The notes: generated from the letters alone by a model not told the origin. 64,000 nucleotides of DNA from Streptomyces rimosus subsp. rimosus (GCF_000720725.1 NZ_JOCQ01000030.1:33933-97932); one strand, 5' to 3'. Shown: positions 43,274 to 52,798, counted from the first letter of the stretch. Program-made: numbers and translations.

Positions 43274-44302
43274 ATGACCACTGAGAAGATAGCGACCGTT
43301 CGCCTGGGAGCCGCCGGCCCGCTGGTCGGGGTCCAGGGGCTCGGCTGCATGGGCATGAGCTTCGCGTACGGCCCGACGGAGGACGAGGGCGAGGCGCGGG
43401 CGACGCTGGAGCGGGCGTTCGAACTGGGCGTCACGCTCTTCGACACCGCCGACATGTACGGCCTGGGGCACAACGAGGAGTTCATCTCGCCGTTCATCCG
43501 GGCGCACCGGGACGAGGTCGTACTGGCCACGAAGTTCGCCATCGCCGCGGACCCGGCCGACCCGCTGAACCCCGCCAAGCGGTCCATCCGCAACGACCGG
43601 CCGTACATCCGCCAGGCCGTCGAGGCCAGCCTGCGCCGCCTCGGCGTGGACGAGATCGACCTGTACTACATGCACCGCCGCGACCCGGACATCCCCATCG
43701 AGGACACGGTCGGCGCGATGGCCGAGCTGGTGGCCGAGGGCAAGGTCAAGCACCTGGGCCTGAGCGAGGTCACCGGCACCGAACTGCGGGCCGCGCACGG
43801 CGTGCACCCGATCGCCGCCGTGCAGTCGGAGTGGTCGCTGTTCAGCCGGGACGTGGAGGACGGCGTGGTGCCGGCCGCGCGGGACCTGGGCGTCGGCTTC
43901 GTGCCGTACTCGCCGCTCGGCCGCGGCTTCCTGACCGGCTCGTTCGTCAGCGCCGAAAAGGAGCTGACCGACGACGACTTCCGCCGCCAGCAGCCCCGCT
44001 TCACGGGCGACAACGCGAAGGCCAACGCGGCCCTGCTGGAGCCGGTGCGCGAGGTCGCCGCCGCGCACGGGGCCTCGCTCGGGCAGGTCGCGCTGGCCTG
44101 GGTGCAGCAGCAGGCGCAGGTGCACGGCCTGGCCGTGGTGCCGATCCCGGGCACGCGCAAGCGCAGCCGTGTCGAGGAGAACGCGGCCGCCACGCGCATC
44201 GTGCTCAGCGCGGAGGAACTGGCGCTGCTGGAGCCGGTCGCGAGCAAGGTCGCGGGCGACCGGTACGCGGACATGACGTTCACCTCGGTGGGCCGGGAGT
44301 AA
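43274..44302 (+). CDS. Aldo/keto reductase
   Basis: 342 residues, TIM barrel. Catalytic tetrad in LFDTADMYGLG (Asp, Tyr), ATKFAI (Lys) and DLYYMHRRDP (His). C-terminal NADP site IPGTRKRSRVEEN. ATG 43274 is 7 bp after the merR stop, with GAGGTC before it. Reduces aldehydes or quinones with NADPH; expected to be induced by MerR. Confidence 0.92.
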   Translation: MTTEKIATVRLGAAGPLVGVQGLGCMGMSFAYGPTEDEGEARATLERAFELGVTLFDTADMYGLGHNEEFISPFIRAHRDEVVLATKFAIAADPADPLNPAKRSIRNDRPYIRQAVEASLRRLGVDEIDLYYMHRRDPDIPIEDTVGAMAELVAEGKVKHLGLSEVTGTELRAAHGVHPIAAVQSEWSLFSRDVEDGVVPAARDLGVGFVPYSPLGRGFLTGSFVSAEKELTDDDFRRQQPRFTGDNAKANAALLEPVREVAAAHGASLGQVALAWVQQQAQVHGLAVVPIPGTRKRSRVEENAAATRIVLSAEELALLEPVASKVAGDRYADMTFTSVGRE

Positions 44303-44314
44303 CGGAGCGACAAG

Positions 44315-44354
44315 CGGCGGGTGGTGCCGTCCCCCGGGGTGGCACCACCCGCCG
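44315..44354. terminator. Bidirectional terminator
   Basis: Perfect 14-bp arms (44315-44328 and 44341-44354) with a 12-base loop, between the convergent aldo/keto reductase and acyltransferase genes. Confidence 0.8.
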
Positions 44355-44371
44355 GTCTTCGCGGGCCCGGC

Positions 44372-45610
44372 TCAGGCCAGGCCCAGCGCGAACACCCCGA
44401 ACGCCGCCGCCAGGGTCCCCGCGACCGCCCGCCGGGCCGCCGTCATCCCGGTCCACGGCGCCTCGAAACGCCGGGTCACCCGGCCGATGAGCACCAGCGC
44501 GACGGCGAAGACGGGCAGCCAGGCGAGGCGGGCGAGAATCCAGCCCACGGTGTCCGGCGCCATGGTGAGACCGGGCACGGCACCGGTGAAGGACGCGGGC
44601 ACGGCCGTCGCGAACATCGCCGTCTGGTGCCAGCACAGCACCGTCATCGCGCAGAGGTTGACGACGACCACCGGCGCCCAGAGCGCCGGGCGGCGCAGCA
44701 GCCGGGCGATGCGGTCGCGCAGCAGGACCGCCGCGCCGGACTGGGCCGCGGCCAGCGCGAGGACCAGCAGCGACGGCGGGTGGGAGTTCGTACGGTCCTG
44801 GCCCGGTACGCCGACCATGCTCGTCGGGTAGTGGAAGAACAGCAGCAGCGCGGCGAACAGCGCGGTCCCGCCGAGCAGCAGCGTCCACGCGGCACGCCGC
44901 CCGAGCCGCTTCTCGCCCCAGGACACGCCCAGTTGGTAGGCGAACATCCAGCCCGGCAGCAGGTTGAGCAGGCTCAGCCAGGACGGCATGGCGTCGGCGT
45001 ACGGCCCGTACCGCAGGAAGTCGACCATGGCGACGGCGGCCAGCAGCGGCGCCGCGGCCCACGCGCCCAGCCGGCGGGCCGCGCGGACGCAGTACGGGGT
45101 GAGCGCGGTGATGCCCGCGTAGACCCCGACGAACCACAGCGGCTGGATGACCAGCGTCGCCCCCGTACGGAGCGTGGGCTCGGGCACGCCGCACACGGAC
45201 AGTACGGGAATCAGCGCCGCCCAGACGGCGGTCACCCCGAGGACGGGGCGGCCCAGCCGGGCGAGGCGCGTCCGCAGCCAGTGGCCCGTCGACTCACCGC
45301 GCGCGGCGGCGCGGTGGAAGGACAGCACCGACGCGTACCCGCCGACCAGGAAGAAGATGCCGAGCATCTGGAGCACCCAGCTGGCGGGCGCCAGGGCGGC
45401 GAAGGAGGACAGCGGGCTGGCGTTGTGCAGCGCGCTGTCGGTGTCGAGCGTGAAACCGCCGAGCAGCCAGTGACCGGTCGGGACGGCGAGCAGCGCGAGG
45501 GCGCGCAGACCGTCGATCGCGCGGTCGCGGTGGGCGGGCGTACGGCCCTCTATGGTGCGGACGGCCTTGCGGACGGGAGCCAGGAGCGGGGCCGGGAGCG
45601 GGGTGGCCAT
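44372..45610 (-). CDS. Acyltransferase family 3 membrane protein
   Basis: 412 residues with about ten membrane helices. The Acyl_transf_3 start 'RDRAIDGLRALALLAVPTGHW' (residues 29-49) holds the conserved Arg/Asp and the helix-1 His. The family acylates sugars, lipids or antibiotics at the membrane. ATG 45610 with GAGG 5 bases upstream. It lies 61 bp after the DUF1023 hydrolase gene, probably co-transcribed. Confidence 0.87.
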   Translation of the reverse strand: MATPLPAPLLAPVRKAVRTIEGRTPAHRDRAIDGLRALALLAVPTGHWLLGGFTLDTDSALHNASPLSSFAALAPASWVLQMLGIFFLVGGYASVLSFHRAAARGESTGHWLRTRLARLGRPVLGVTAVWAALIPVLSVCGVPEPTLRTGATLVIQPLWFVGVYAGITALTPYCVRAARRLGAWAAAPLLAAVAMVDFLRYGPYADAMPSWLSLLNLLPGWMFAYQLGVSWGEKRLGRRAAWTLLLGGTALFAALLLFFHYPTSMVGVPGQDRTNSHPPSLLVLALAAAQSGAAVLLRDRIARLLRRPALWAPVVVVNLCAMTVLCWHQTAMFATAVPASFTGAVPGLTMAPDTVGWILARLAWLPVFAVALVLIGRVTRRFEAPWTGMTAARRAVAGTLAAAFGVFALGLA

Positions 45611-45671
45611 GGGGGCCTCTTTCCGGGGTGGACGGGAAGGCTGGGGCAGGTGGCGGGGCGTCCGGCGCCCG

Positions 45672-46838
45672 TCAGCGCACCTGGTCGTAGCGGCCGAGCG
45701 CGATGTCGGCGAAGTTGCGCAGCGAGTCCGTGCCGGGCGCGAGGTAGCCGGTGTGGCCCTCGGCCGTCCGTGCCGGCACCCGGCGCGCGCCGAACTCCGG
45801 GTCGGTCGGGTCCGTACCGTGGCCCAGGCCCAGGAACTCGACGTGCGGCACGTTGCCGATCCAGTCGGTGGCGTCGCGGGCGGCCCACACCCGGGCGGTG
45901 GTGCGCAGCGCCGCCACACTGTCCGTCCGCATGCCGGGGGAGCCGAAGACGATCAGGTCGGAGATCCGGCCCTGCTCCAGGCGCGGTACGGCCAGGGCGC
46001 AGACGAGCGATCCGTAGCTGTGGCACAGCAGGGTGGGGGCCGGGACGCCGACCGCGGCCAGCCCGTCCAGGAAGCGGGCCAGGCGCGGGGCACCGGCCTC
46101 CGCCAGGCGGCCGGTCGCGGCGTCCGGGCCGAGGCCGAGCGGGGTGGTGTAGCCGGTCCAGGCGATCGCGGCCGTACGGACGCCGGGCGCTTCGGCGGCC
46201 ATCCGGGCCCGCAGCGACTTGGCCATGCCGGACGGCGTGCCGTACGGGTCGCGCGCCCGGTCGGACGAGGACAGGTCGATGTCCGAGCCCGGCACGAACA
46301 CGGACGTACGCTGCGCCGTCGCCAGGTTTCCGAACACCTCGGCCACCTGGCCCCGGCCGCGCGGGTCGAAGGCGAGGATCTGGCGGCCGGGGCGCAGCAG
46401 TTCGGCGTAGCGGCCGGCCAGCCGGCGTGCTTCCTGGTGGTCCTGGAGCGTCCCGGCGGGGTCGGTGGCGCGGGCCAGTTGGCGTTCGCGCTCCGCTTGC
46501 AGCGCGAGGGCGTTGGCGCGGTAGCGCAGGGCGAGCGGCGCGCCATCGAGGTTGCCCACGGTGAGCGGGTGACGGGCCGCCAGCTGCTGCTGCTCGGTCC
46601 CGCTCAGCGCGCGGAAGAACCGGGCGACCTGGGCCGGGGTGGCGGTCGCCGGGTCGGGCAGCCGCTTGCCGGTGGAGTGGTCCGCGCGCCAGGCCGCCGC
46701 GCCGGGCGCGGGCCCGGTGACGGCGTCCTGCGTGGAGCCCGCCGCCCAGCCGCCGGTACCGCCGACGACCGCCGCCGCCAGCACGACCGCGACGAGCGTG
46801 CGCCTACCGCGTAGCGTGGACCGGCGCGGCTTGGACAT
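45672..46838 (-). CDS. DUF1023 alpha/beta hydrolase, copy 1
   Basis: 388 residues. One N-terminal membrane segment or signal peptide (residues 14-33), then the DUF1023 domain. Nucleophile Ser274 in LLCHSYGSLVC; the final His is probably in EGHTGYLAPG. The N-terminal 'FFRALSGTEQQQLAARHPL' and 'LDGAPLALRYRAN' are shared with the paralogue at 50506. Extracytoplasmic esterase/lipase role likely, substrate unknown. Confidence 0.85.
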   Translation of the reverse strand: MSKPRRSTLRGRRTLVAVVLAAAVVGGTGGWAAGSTQDAVTGPAPGAAAWRADHSTGKRLPDPATATPAQVARFFRALSGTEQQQLAARHPLTVGNLDGAPLALRYRANALALQAERERQLARATDPAGTLQDHQEARRLAGRYAELLRPGRQILAFDPRGRGQVAEVFGNLATAQRTSVFVPGSDIDLSSSDRARDPYGTPSGMAKSLRARMAAEAPGVRTAAIAWTGYTTPLGLGPDAATGRLAEAGAPRLARFLDGLAAVGVPAPTLLCHSYGSLVCALAVPRLEQGRISDLIVFGSPGMRTDSVAALRTTARVWAARDATDWIGNVPHVEFLGLGHGTDPTDPEFGARRVPARTAEGHTGYLAPGTDSLRNFADIALGRYDQVR

Positions 46839-47233
46839 GGTGGGGTCTCCCTCTTCCGTTGACGTAGCGGAGGGAAACGTAAGAAGCGGACGGGTGACGG
46901 CACGTCACACCGCGGAGCCAACTGCCCGCTGATACCGGGGTAGGGGGTCCCCGCCGCGCTCGTCCTCCAGCACGACCGGCCACCCCCAGTCACAGAGGGG
47001 GGTTGTCCCCACCTCCGTAGGCGCTGACCAGGGGGACGGTGGGGCGGGACGGTGGGGGTGGGGTGGTGCGCCGGTAGCGGAGGTCGGGGTACCGGTACGT
47101 GGGCGAGGCGGTACCCCGGTACAGGGCGGGAGCGGTACCTCGGTACGGGTGGGGCGGGGCGGGCGCGGACGGTACCGGAAACACAGGAGGGCGGGAGCGC
47201 GCCGCTCCCGCCCGTCTCCCCGCGCTCCGCCGG
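46839..47233. other. Intergenic region with GGTAC-rich repeats
   Basis: 395 bp. The left part is the upstream region of the DUF1023 gene and contains GATACCGGGG (46931-46940), like the motif before the two-component genes. The right part (47085-47178) repeats CGGTAC/GGTACC about seven times and follows the response-regulator stop. No gene seen. Confidence 0.5.
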
Positions 47234-47914
47234 TCAGTTCGCCCCCGGCGACACCAGCCCCGACTCGTACGCGAAGATCACCGCCTGGGCGCGGTCGCGC
47301 AGCTCCAGCTTGGCCAGCACCCGGCCGATGTGGGTCTTCACGGTCTGCTCGGCGAGCACCAGGGAATCGGCGATCTCCTGGTTCGACAGGCCACGGGCGA
47401 TCAGCTCCAGCACCTCCGTCTCGCGCGGGGTCAGCCCGTTGAGCCGCAGCGCGGTGCGGTCCTTGCGGGGCGCGGGGCGCTGCCGGGCGAAGTCGGCGAT
47501 CAGCCGCCGCGTCACGGACGGCGCGAGCAGCGCCTCGCCCGCCGCCACCACCCGTACCGCCGAGATCAGGTCGGCCGGCGGCGCGTCCTTGAGCAGGAAC
47601 CCGGACGCCCCGGCGCGCAGTGCCTCGTACACGTAGTCGTCCACGTCGAACGTGGTGAGCATCAGCACCTTCGGCCGGTGCACCACGCCGGCCGGCGGGT
47701 CCAGCAGCTGCCGGGCCGCCTCCAGCCCGTCCATCTCCGGCATCCGGACGTCCATCAGCACCACGTCCGGGTGGGTGCGGCGGCTCAGTTCGACGCCCTG
47801 CACGCCGTCCGGCGCGTCGCCGACGACGTCGATGTCGCTCTGCGCGGCGAGCAGCGCGGCGAAGCCGGCGCGCACCATGGCCTGGTCGTCGACGATGATC
47901 ACCCGAGTGGTCAT
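47234..47914 (-). CDS. LuxR-family (NarL-type) response regulator
   Basis: 226 residues. Receiver domain with phospho-acceptor Asp55 (VVLMDVRMPEMDG), acidic Asp9/Asp10 and Lys in FLLKDAPP. C-terminal LuxR helix-turn-helix LTPRETEVLELIARGLSNQEIA. Its ATG overlaps the sensor-kinase stop by 4 bp. Confidence 0.94.
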   Translation of the reverse strand: MTTRVIIVDDQAMVRAGFAALLAAQSDIDVVGDAPDGVQGVELSRRTHPDVVLMDVRMPEMDGLEAARQLLDPPAGVVHRPKVLMLTTFDVDDYVYEALRAGASGFLLKDAPPADLISAVRVVAAGEALLAPSVTRRLIADFARQRPAPRKDRTALRLNGLTPRETEVLELIARGLSNQEIADSLVLAEQTVKTHIGRVLAKLELRDRAQAVIFAYESGLVSPGAN

Positions 47915-49254
47915 GCGGGGTTATGGTCCTTTGCTGTTATGGGGAGTTGGGCGGCGACACGGAAGCCGCCGTCGGGCAGGGGCCCGGTGTCCAGGGTGCC
48001 GTCCACCAGCCGTACGCGCTCCCGCATGCCGACCAGGCCGTGGCCCGTACCGGAGGTCTCCAGCGGCGCGGCCGGGCGCGGCGGGGCGCTGTTGACGACC
48101 AGGACGGTCAGCGGGGCGCCCTCCTCGCCGGCCGTGACCGAGACGCGGGTGTGCGCGCCCGGCGCGTGCCGTACGACGTTGGCCAGCGCCTCCTGCACGA
48201 TGCGGTACGCCGACAGGTCCACCGCGGGCGACAGCGCCACCGGCTCGTCGGGCAGCGCCAGATCGACCGGCACCCCGGCCCGCACCGTCCCCTCGACCAG
48301 TTTCGGCAGCTGCGCGAGGCCGGGCTGCGGCGCCTTCTCCGGGCCGCCGTGCCGCTCCGTCTCCTCGCTGCGCAGCACGCCCAGCAGCCGCCGCATCTCG
48401 GCCAGCGACTCCCGCGCGGTGGCCGCGATCGTGCTGAACTCCTCCTGGGCGGCCTGCGGAATGCCGCTGATGCGGTACGGCGCGCTGTCCGCCTGCACCG
48501 TGATCACCGACATGTGGTGGGCGACGACGTCGTGCAGCTCGCGGGCGATACGGGTGCGCTCCTCCAGCAGCGTGCGCATGGCGCGCTCGGCCTCGCTGAT
48601 GTTCTCCTGCTCGATCAGCTTGCGCTGCGCGGCCCCGCGCTCCCGCAGCGCGCCGCCCACCAGCAGCACGACGCCGGAGAGGGTGAACATCAGCACCCAG
48701 GTGCCGGAGCCGTGGTTCGGCCGGACCATCTCGAAGAAGACGCTCACCGCGCCGGTCGCGCCCCAGACGGCCACCAGCGTGCGGCGTCTTTCGTGCAGGG
48801 AGAGCGCCAGCATCAGGACCAGGTAGCCGACGATGACCGTGGGGGGCCAGGGCCAGGCCTGGTCGCCGAGACCCGGTGCGAAACCCAGCGCGATGCCGCC
48901 CGCGACATCGGCTGTGAAGATCACCCACCACGCCTGGAGCGGCCGGGCCACCGCCAGCAGCAGCGGCACCGTCTGGGCGATGGCCAGGGTGCCGGCCGGG
49001 CCGCCGCTGAGCCCGTAGTCGTTGACGAGGACGTTCACCGTCGAGGGCAGCAGCGAGACCATGAAGCAGAAGGCGACCGCGTACGGCAGCAGGCGCAGCC
49101 AGCGGTTCTGTACCTGGCCGAAGAGCGGGGCGCCGGGGCCGGCGGGCCTCCCGAGGTCCTCGGCCAGGGTGCGCAGCCCTTGCCGTCCGGCCCGCAGGAG
49201 GCGGGAGCGCAGGCGGTGGAAGTCGTCCGCGGGGCGCGGTGGTGTCGTCTTCAT
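47911..49254 (-). CDS. NarL-type sensor histidine kinase
   Basis: 447 residues. Five or six membrane helices (residues 55-205), then HisKA_3: the phospho-acceptor is His241 in RIARELHDVVAHHMSV. The HATPase_c domain shows IVQEALANVVRHA (N box) and GHGLVGMRERV (G box). ATG 49254 is preferred; upstream in-frame codons cross the repeat motifs. No extracellular sensor domain, so the signal is probably membrane-borne. Confidence 0.92.
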   Translation of the reverse strand: MKTTPPRPADDFHRLRSRLLRAGRQGLRTLAEDLGRPAGPGAPLFGQVQNRWLRLLPYAVAFCFMVSLLPSTVNVLVNDYGLSGGPAGTLAIAQTVPLLLAVARPLQAWWVIFTADVAGGIALGFAPGLGDQAWPWPPTVIVGYLVLMLALSLHERRRTLVAVWGATGAVSVFFEMVRPNHGSGTWVLMFTLSGVVLLVGGALRERGAAQRKLIEQENISEAERAMRTLLEERTRIARELHDVVAHHMSVITVQADSAPYRISGIPQAAQEEFSTIAATARESLAEMRRLLGVLRSEETERHGGPEKAPQPGLAQLPKLVEGTVRAGVPVDLALPDEPVALSPAVDLSAYRIVQEALANVVRHAPGAHTRVSVTAGEEGAPLTVLVVNSAPPRPAAPLETSGTGHGLVGMRERVRLVDGTLDTGPLPDGGFRVAAQLPITAKDHNPA

Positions 49255-49286
49255 GGCCTGGTCAGCGTAAGCGGGGCCGGGCGCCG

Positions 49287-49323
49287 GGGCGTCATACCGG
49301 GGGGTGGCCTTGGGCGTCATACC
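49287..49323 (-). promoter_or_regulatory. GGGCGTCATACC direct repeats before the two-component genes
   Basis: GGGCGTCATACC at 49287-49298 and again at 49312-49323, 25 bp apart; the second runs on into CCGGTACGGGG. They lie 33-69 bp upstream of the sensor start. A possible binding site of the response regulator. Confidence 0.5.
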
Positions 49324-49419
49324 CCGGTACGGGGCGGGCGGCGCCGTACTCCGGTACGGGCACGACGCGCGGGACCGGCTGTCACGTGCCGCTCCCGCCT
49401 GCGACCACCTCCCCTTCGG

Positions 49420-50316
49420 CTACAGCTCCGCCAGCAGCTCCGCCTTCTTCGACGTGAACTCGGCGTCCGTCAGGAGCCCCGCCGTGTGCAGCTCGCCCAG
49501 CTGCCGTATGCGGTCCGCGATGTCGGCCGGATCGCGCCGGGCGTCGTCGCGGGGCCGCACCGGCCGGCGTGGCGCCGCGTCCCCGTCGGGAGCCGCGGCC
49601 CGTACGGCCTGGAGCACCGCGGCGGCGAACGGCAGCGACTCGTGCACCGGCCCGTACCCGAGCCCGAACACCACCGAGGCCGGATCCTGGTCCGCCTCGC
49701 CGGGCCGCCGGTCCTCCGCGCCCCGCTCCACCAGCCGCAGATATCCGTTGCCGGACAGCACCCCGGCGCCGCCCTCCGGCGAGCGCCACTCCACCCCGGC
49801 CAGCTCGCCGACCGGGAAGCTCTGGTCGCCGCACTTCCACTTGGCCGACGAGGCCCCCGTCCAGAACCAGCGGAACGCGACCGCGCTGCCGTCGAAGGAC
49901 GCCTTGCCGTCGTACGCCTTGAAGGTCAGCGGCGGTTCCGGCGCGGCCACCAGGTGTTCCCCGGCGGGCCGCGCGGCATCGGGCCCGAGCGCGCCGCGCA
50001 GCTCGTCCCGGTAGTACTCGGCCAGCACCTCGCGCTCGGCGGGCAGCACCAGGCGGTAGGGGTCGAGATCCTCCTTGAGCTGGCCGGCCGCGGCCTCCAG
50101 CAGCGGGTCGGCGCCCGGCCGGGGCACCGCGCGCAGCACGACCGTGCCGCGCCTGCCCGGCGCCAGCTCGACGGACTTCAGCGCCTCGTACGGGACGCGC
50201 CGCTCGCCGAGCGCCTGGAAGAGCTTCGGCCTGCGGATCCCCCGTTCGAAGCGGATGAGCACGGAGTCCGTGTCGAACTCCCAGACGGCGTGAAAACCGG
50301 CCAGCACATCACCCAT
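49420..50316 (-). CDS. DUF4429 protein with C-terminal SHOCT-like motif
   Basis: 298 residues. It begins MGDVLAGFHAVWEFDTDSVL, the usual DUF4429 start, which decides for ATG 50316. Two DUF4429 repeats (about 1-110 and 115-225; PH-like, with WFWTGASSAKWK in the second). The end, IADRIRQLGELHTAGLLTDAEFTSKKAELL, is a SHOCT motif (residues 268-297, split here). Function unknown; possible oligomerising, membrane-associated protein. Confidence 0.88.
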   Translation of the reverse strand: MGDVLAGFHAVWEFDTDSVLIRFERGIRRPKLFQALGERRVPYEALKSVELAPGRRGTVVLRAVPRPGADPLLEAAAGQLKEDLDPYRLVLPAEREVLAEYYRDELRGALGPDAARPAGEHLVAAPEPPLTFKAYDGKASFDGSAVAFRWFWTGASSAKWKCGDQSFPVGELAGVEWRSPEGGAGVLSGNGYLRLVERGAEDRRPGEADQDPASVVFGLGYGPVHESLPFAAAVLQAVRAAAPDGDAAPRRPVRPRDDARRDPADIADRIRQLGELHTAGLLTDAEFTSKKAELLAEL

Positions 50317-50505
50317 GCGGCTCATCGTAAGCGGCGGTCGCCCGCCCGTCCCCCTTCCGGACATCATGCGCTACGCGCGTCAAGCCGCTTTTGCCCCATG
50401 CCGCCCGCGAGTCCGGTGCGTCCGGAACGCGTGACCCGGGGCTCCGGTATCCGTACCCGGCACGGCGGCACGGCCGGGGAGCGGCCCGCCCCCGGCCGCC
50501 ACGGC

Positions 50506-51726
50506 TCAGGCAAGGTCGGCCGAGCAGCCCTGGTCCTGCGGGGCGCAGTCCACCGAGGCGACCGCGCCCACCCCGATCATCGCGAAGTTGCGCAGGCTCC
50601 GGGTGCCGGGTTGGAAGTACCCGGCGTGCCCCTCGGCGCCGCGGGCCGACAGCACCCGCGAGCCGAAGGCCGGGGTGACCGGGTCGGCGCCGTGGCCGAG
50701 CCCGCCGACCTCCAGGTACGGCACGTCCTGGATCCAGTCGTCGGCGTCCCGCATGGCCCAGACCCGGGCGTGCGTACCGAGCCCGGCGACAGTCTCCGCC
50801 CGCATGCCGGGGCTGCCCGCCACCGCGATGTCGGTGACGGAGGACGGCAGCCGGCGGGCCGCGACGCCGCAGACCACGGAGCCGTAGCTGTGGCACATCA
50901 GCGATACGGAGGCGCTCTCCGGCAGCGCCCGGACCAGCTTGTCCAGCCGCAGCGCGCCCTGCGCGGCGAGCTGCCCGGTGGCGGCCTCGACCCCGAGCCC
51001 GGCGGGCGCGGTGTAGTCGGCCCAGGCGATCACGGCCGTACGGGAGCCGGCGCGGGCGGCGCGCTGCGCGTCGTAGAGCGACTTGGCCATGCCGGCGGGC
51101 GCGCTCGTCGCGCGCGCCGTGCGCTCGAAGGTGGCCAGGTTGGTGTCCACGCCGGGCACCACCACCGAGACGCGGCGGGCGTGCCCCAGGTCGCCGAAGA
51201 CCTCGGCGGCCCGGCCGCCGCCGGCCGGGTCGAAGGCGAGGATCTGCCGCCCCGCGGTGCCCATCGACGCGAAGCGGTGCATCAGCCGGCCCGCCTCCCG
51301 GCGGCCCACCGGCGTCAGCCGCCGGTCGTGCATCCGCTTCCGCGCCACCTCGCCGGCCTGCGACAACGCCTTCTTGTTGGCCTGGTAGCGCAGATCCACG
51401 GGGGCGCCGCCCATATTGCCGACGACCAGCGGGTAGCGGTCGGCGAGCGCGGCCCGCTCGGCGCGGCCGAGCGAGCGGAAGAAGGCGGCGAGCGTGCCGG
51501 GCGCGGAGCCGGTGTCCGGCAGCCGGTGCCCGCGGAAGGAGGCGTGGTCCCAGGCGGCCCGCGCGGTGGCCAGCGGGTTGGCGTCGTCCTTGGTGCCTCT
51601 GACGGCCGTCCAGCCGGTCATCGCGAGCATGACGAACACCACCACCAGGGCGAGCGCCGCACGCCAGGCGGTGGACTGCAGGAAACCGAAGGAGGGAGCG
51701 CCGAGCCCCGAGAAGGAAGAAGTCAC
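50506..51726 (-). CDS. DUF1023 alpha/beta hydrolase, copy 2
   Basis: 406 residues. Membrane segment at about 20-40 (AALALVVVFVMLAMTG). Nucleophile Ser in LMCHSYGSVVC; His candidate in EGHAGYFQPG. It is a full-length paralogue of the gene at 45672 (shared FFRSLGRAERAALADRYPL, PVDLRYQANKKAL, RQILAFDP). GTG 51726 removes a less likely N-terminal extension. Two extra cysteines at the C-terminus (DCAPQDQGC) suggest an extracellular disulfide. Confidence 0.85.
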   Translation of the reverse strand: MTSSFSGLGAPSFGFLQSTAWRAALALVVVFVMLAMTGWTAVRGTKDDANPLATARAAWDHASFRGHRLPDTGSAPGTLAAFFRSLGRAERAALADRYPLVVGNMGGAPVDLRYQANKKALSQAGEVARKRMHDRRLTPVGRREAGRLMHRFASMGTAGRQILAFDPAGGGRAAEVFGDLGHARRVSVVVPGVDTNLATFERTARATSAPAGMAKSLYDAQRAARAGSRTAVIAWADYTAPAGLGVEAATGQLAAQGALRLDKLVRALPESASVSLMCHSYGSVVCGVAARRLPSSVTDIAVAGSPGMRAETVAGLGTHARVWAMRDADDWIQDVPYLEVGGLGHGADPVTPAFGSRVLSARGAEGHAGYFQPGTRSLRNFAMIGVGAVASVDCAPQDQGCSADLA

Positions 51727-52039
51727 CGCGGGCCACCCTAGGAGACGGGGCGGGGCGCCCGCTCGGTGCGTGAGTGATATCACGTTTCGGCCTGGGCATT
51801 TGGCGTCACAACGGACACGCCGCGAGGCGGCCCGGTGCTCAGACGTGCGGAAACGGTCTCACGCAGGCACTCGGCCGGCGGTGCGGACGATTGGATTCGG
51901 CCACTGGCTCACCGGTCGCGCCGCTTACCGGTCACGGGTTCGCGCCGCTTACCGGTCACGGGTTCGCGCCGCTTACCGGTCACGGGTTCGCGCCGCTTAC
52001 CGGTCACGGGGCCGCTCACCGCTCACCGGCTTGCGCCGC
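51727..52039. other. Gap between DUF1023 copy 2 and TetR genes
   Basis: 313 bp. The left side is the promoter region of the DUF1023 gene and contains the perfect palindrome GTGATATCAC (51774-51783). The right side is the 24-bp repeat array listed separately. No gene. Confidence 0.6.
51918..52013. repeat. 24-bp tandem array, four copies, beside the TetR stop codon
   Basis: Units start at 51918, 51942, 51966 and 51990 and are nearly identical; the last loses its end. Degenerate copies continue to the stop of the TetR gene at 52040, so on the minus strand each unit carries a TAA/TGA equivalent to that stop. Confidence 0.85.
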
Positions 52040-52798
52040 TCACCGGCCGCGCCACTCCCCGCTCACGGCCGGAACGATCTGCGCGAGGTACTCCTCCGTG
52101 ATCTCGCGGATCGACTCCACGCTCACGTCCTCGCCCTCGCCCCACACCTTCCCGGCGACCCGCATCACCCCGCTGAACGCCGCGACGACCACCCGCGGGC
52201 GCGGGTCCGTCGCCACGTCCACGCCCTCGCGCCGGGCGATGAGGCGGGCGATCTGCTCCTCCAGGACCGCGTAGCGGCGCCAGTGCGCGGCGATCAGCGC
52301 GGGCGTCGACTCGATCATCTGGTAGGTGCGCATGTGCAGTTCCAGCGGGATCACCGACTGGATCGCGCCGCCGATGTCGTCCCACGAGGTCATCACGGCG
52401 TTGCGCAGCGCCTCCAGGGGCGCCTCGCCCTCCGGCCGCCGCTCCAGTTCACCGGCGAAGCGCGCCTCCACCATCTCGTGGACGGCGAAGACGACCTCCT
52501 CCTTGCTCGCGAAGTAGCGGAAGAACGTGCGCTGCGAGACGTCGACGGCCTCGGCGATCTCGTCGATCGTCGTTTCTTCGTAGCCGTGCGCCGTGAACAG
52601 TTCGAGGGCGGAGCGGATCAGCGCGTCGCGGGTGCGCTGCTTCTTGCGCTCGCGCAGGCCGCCCGAGGGGGCGGGGGCGGGCCGCGCCGGGCGGGCGGGA
52701 GACGGGCCGCCGCCCGTGGAAGGGGCCGCTGCCCCGGCGTCCGGCCCGGGGGCCAGGGCGGTTTCAGGTCGTGTCACCTGCGGCGTGGAGGGAGTCAT
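52040..52798 (-). CDS. TetR/AcrR-family regulator of the adjacent efflux gene
   Basis: 252 residues. A 50-residue Ala/Pro-rich N-terminus precedes the helix-turn-helix (RDALIRSALELFTAHGYEET, then EIAEAVDVSQRTFFRYFASKEEV). The C-terminal TetR_C domain follows. Divergent from an MFS pump, with operators in the 114-bp gap, so a classical efflux repressor. Confidence 0.9.
   Translation of the reverse strand: MTPSTPQVTRPETALAPGPDAGAAAPSTGGGPSPARPARPAPAPSGGLRERKKQRTRDALIRSALELFTAHGYEETTIDEIAEAVDVSQRTFFRYFASKEEVVFAVHEMVEARFAGELERRPEGEAPLEALRNAVMTSWDDIGGAIQSVIPLELHMRTYQMIESTPALIAAHWRRYAVLEEQIARLIARREGVDVATDPRPRVVVAAFSGVMRVAGKVWGEGEDVSVESIREITEEYLAQIVPAVSGEWRGR

Noticed and set aside
47085..47178. 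GGTAC-rich repeats as regulator sites
   Set aside because: GTAC-containing words are very common in this genome, the spacing is irregular, and the region lies 3' of the response regulator.
51774..51783. GTGATATCAC palindrome before DUF1023 copy 2 as an operator
   Set aside because: Only ten bases long with no extension. It may be an operator, but there is no second copy or partner to support it.
51918..52013. CRISPR-like array
   Set aside because: The 24-bp units are directly adjacent with no unique spacers, and no cas genes are present.
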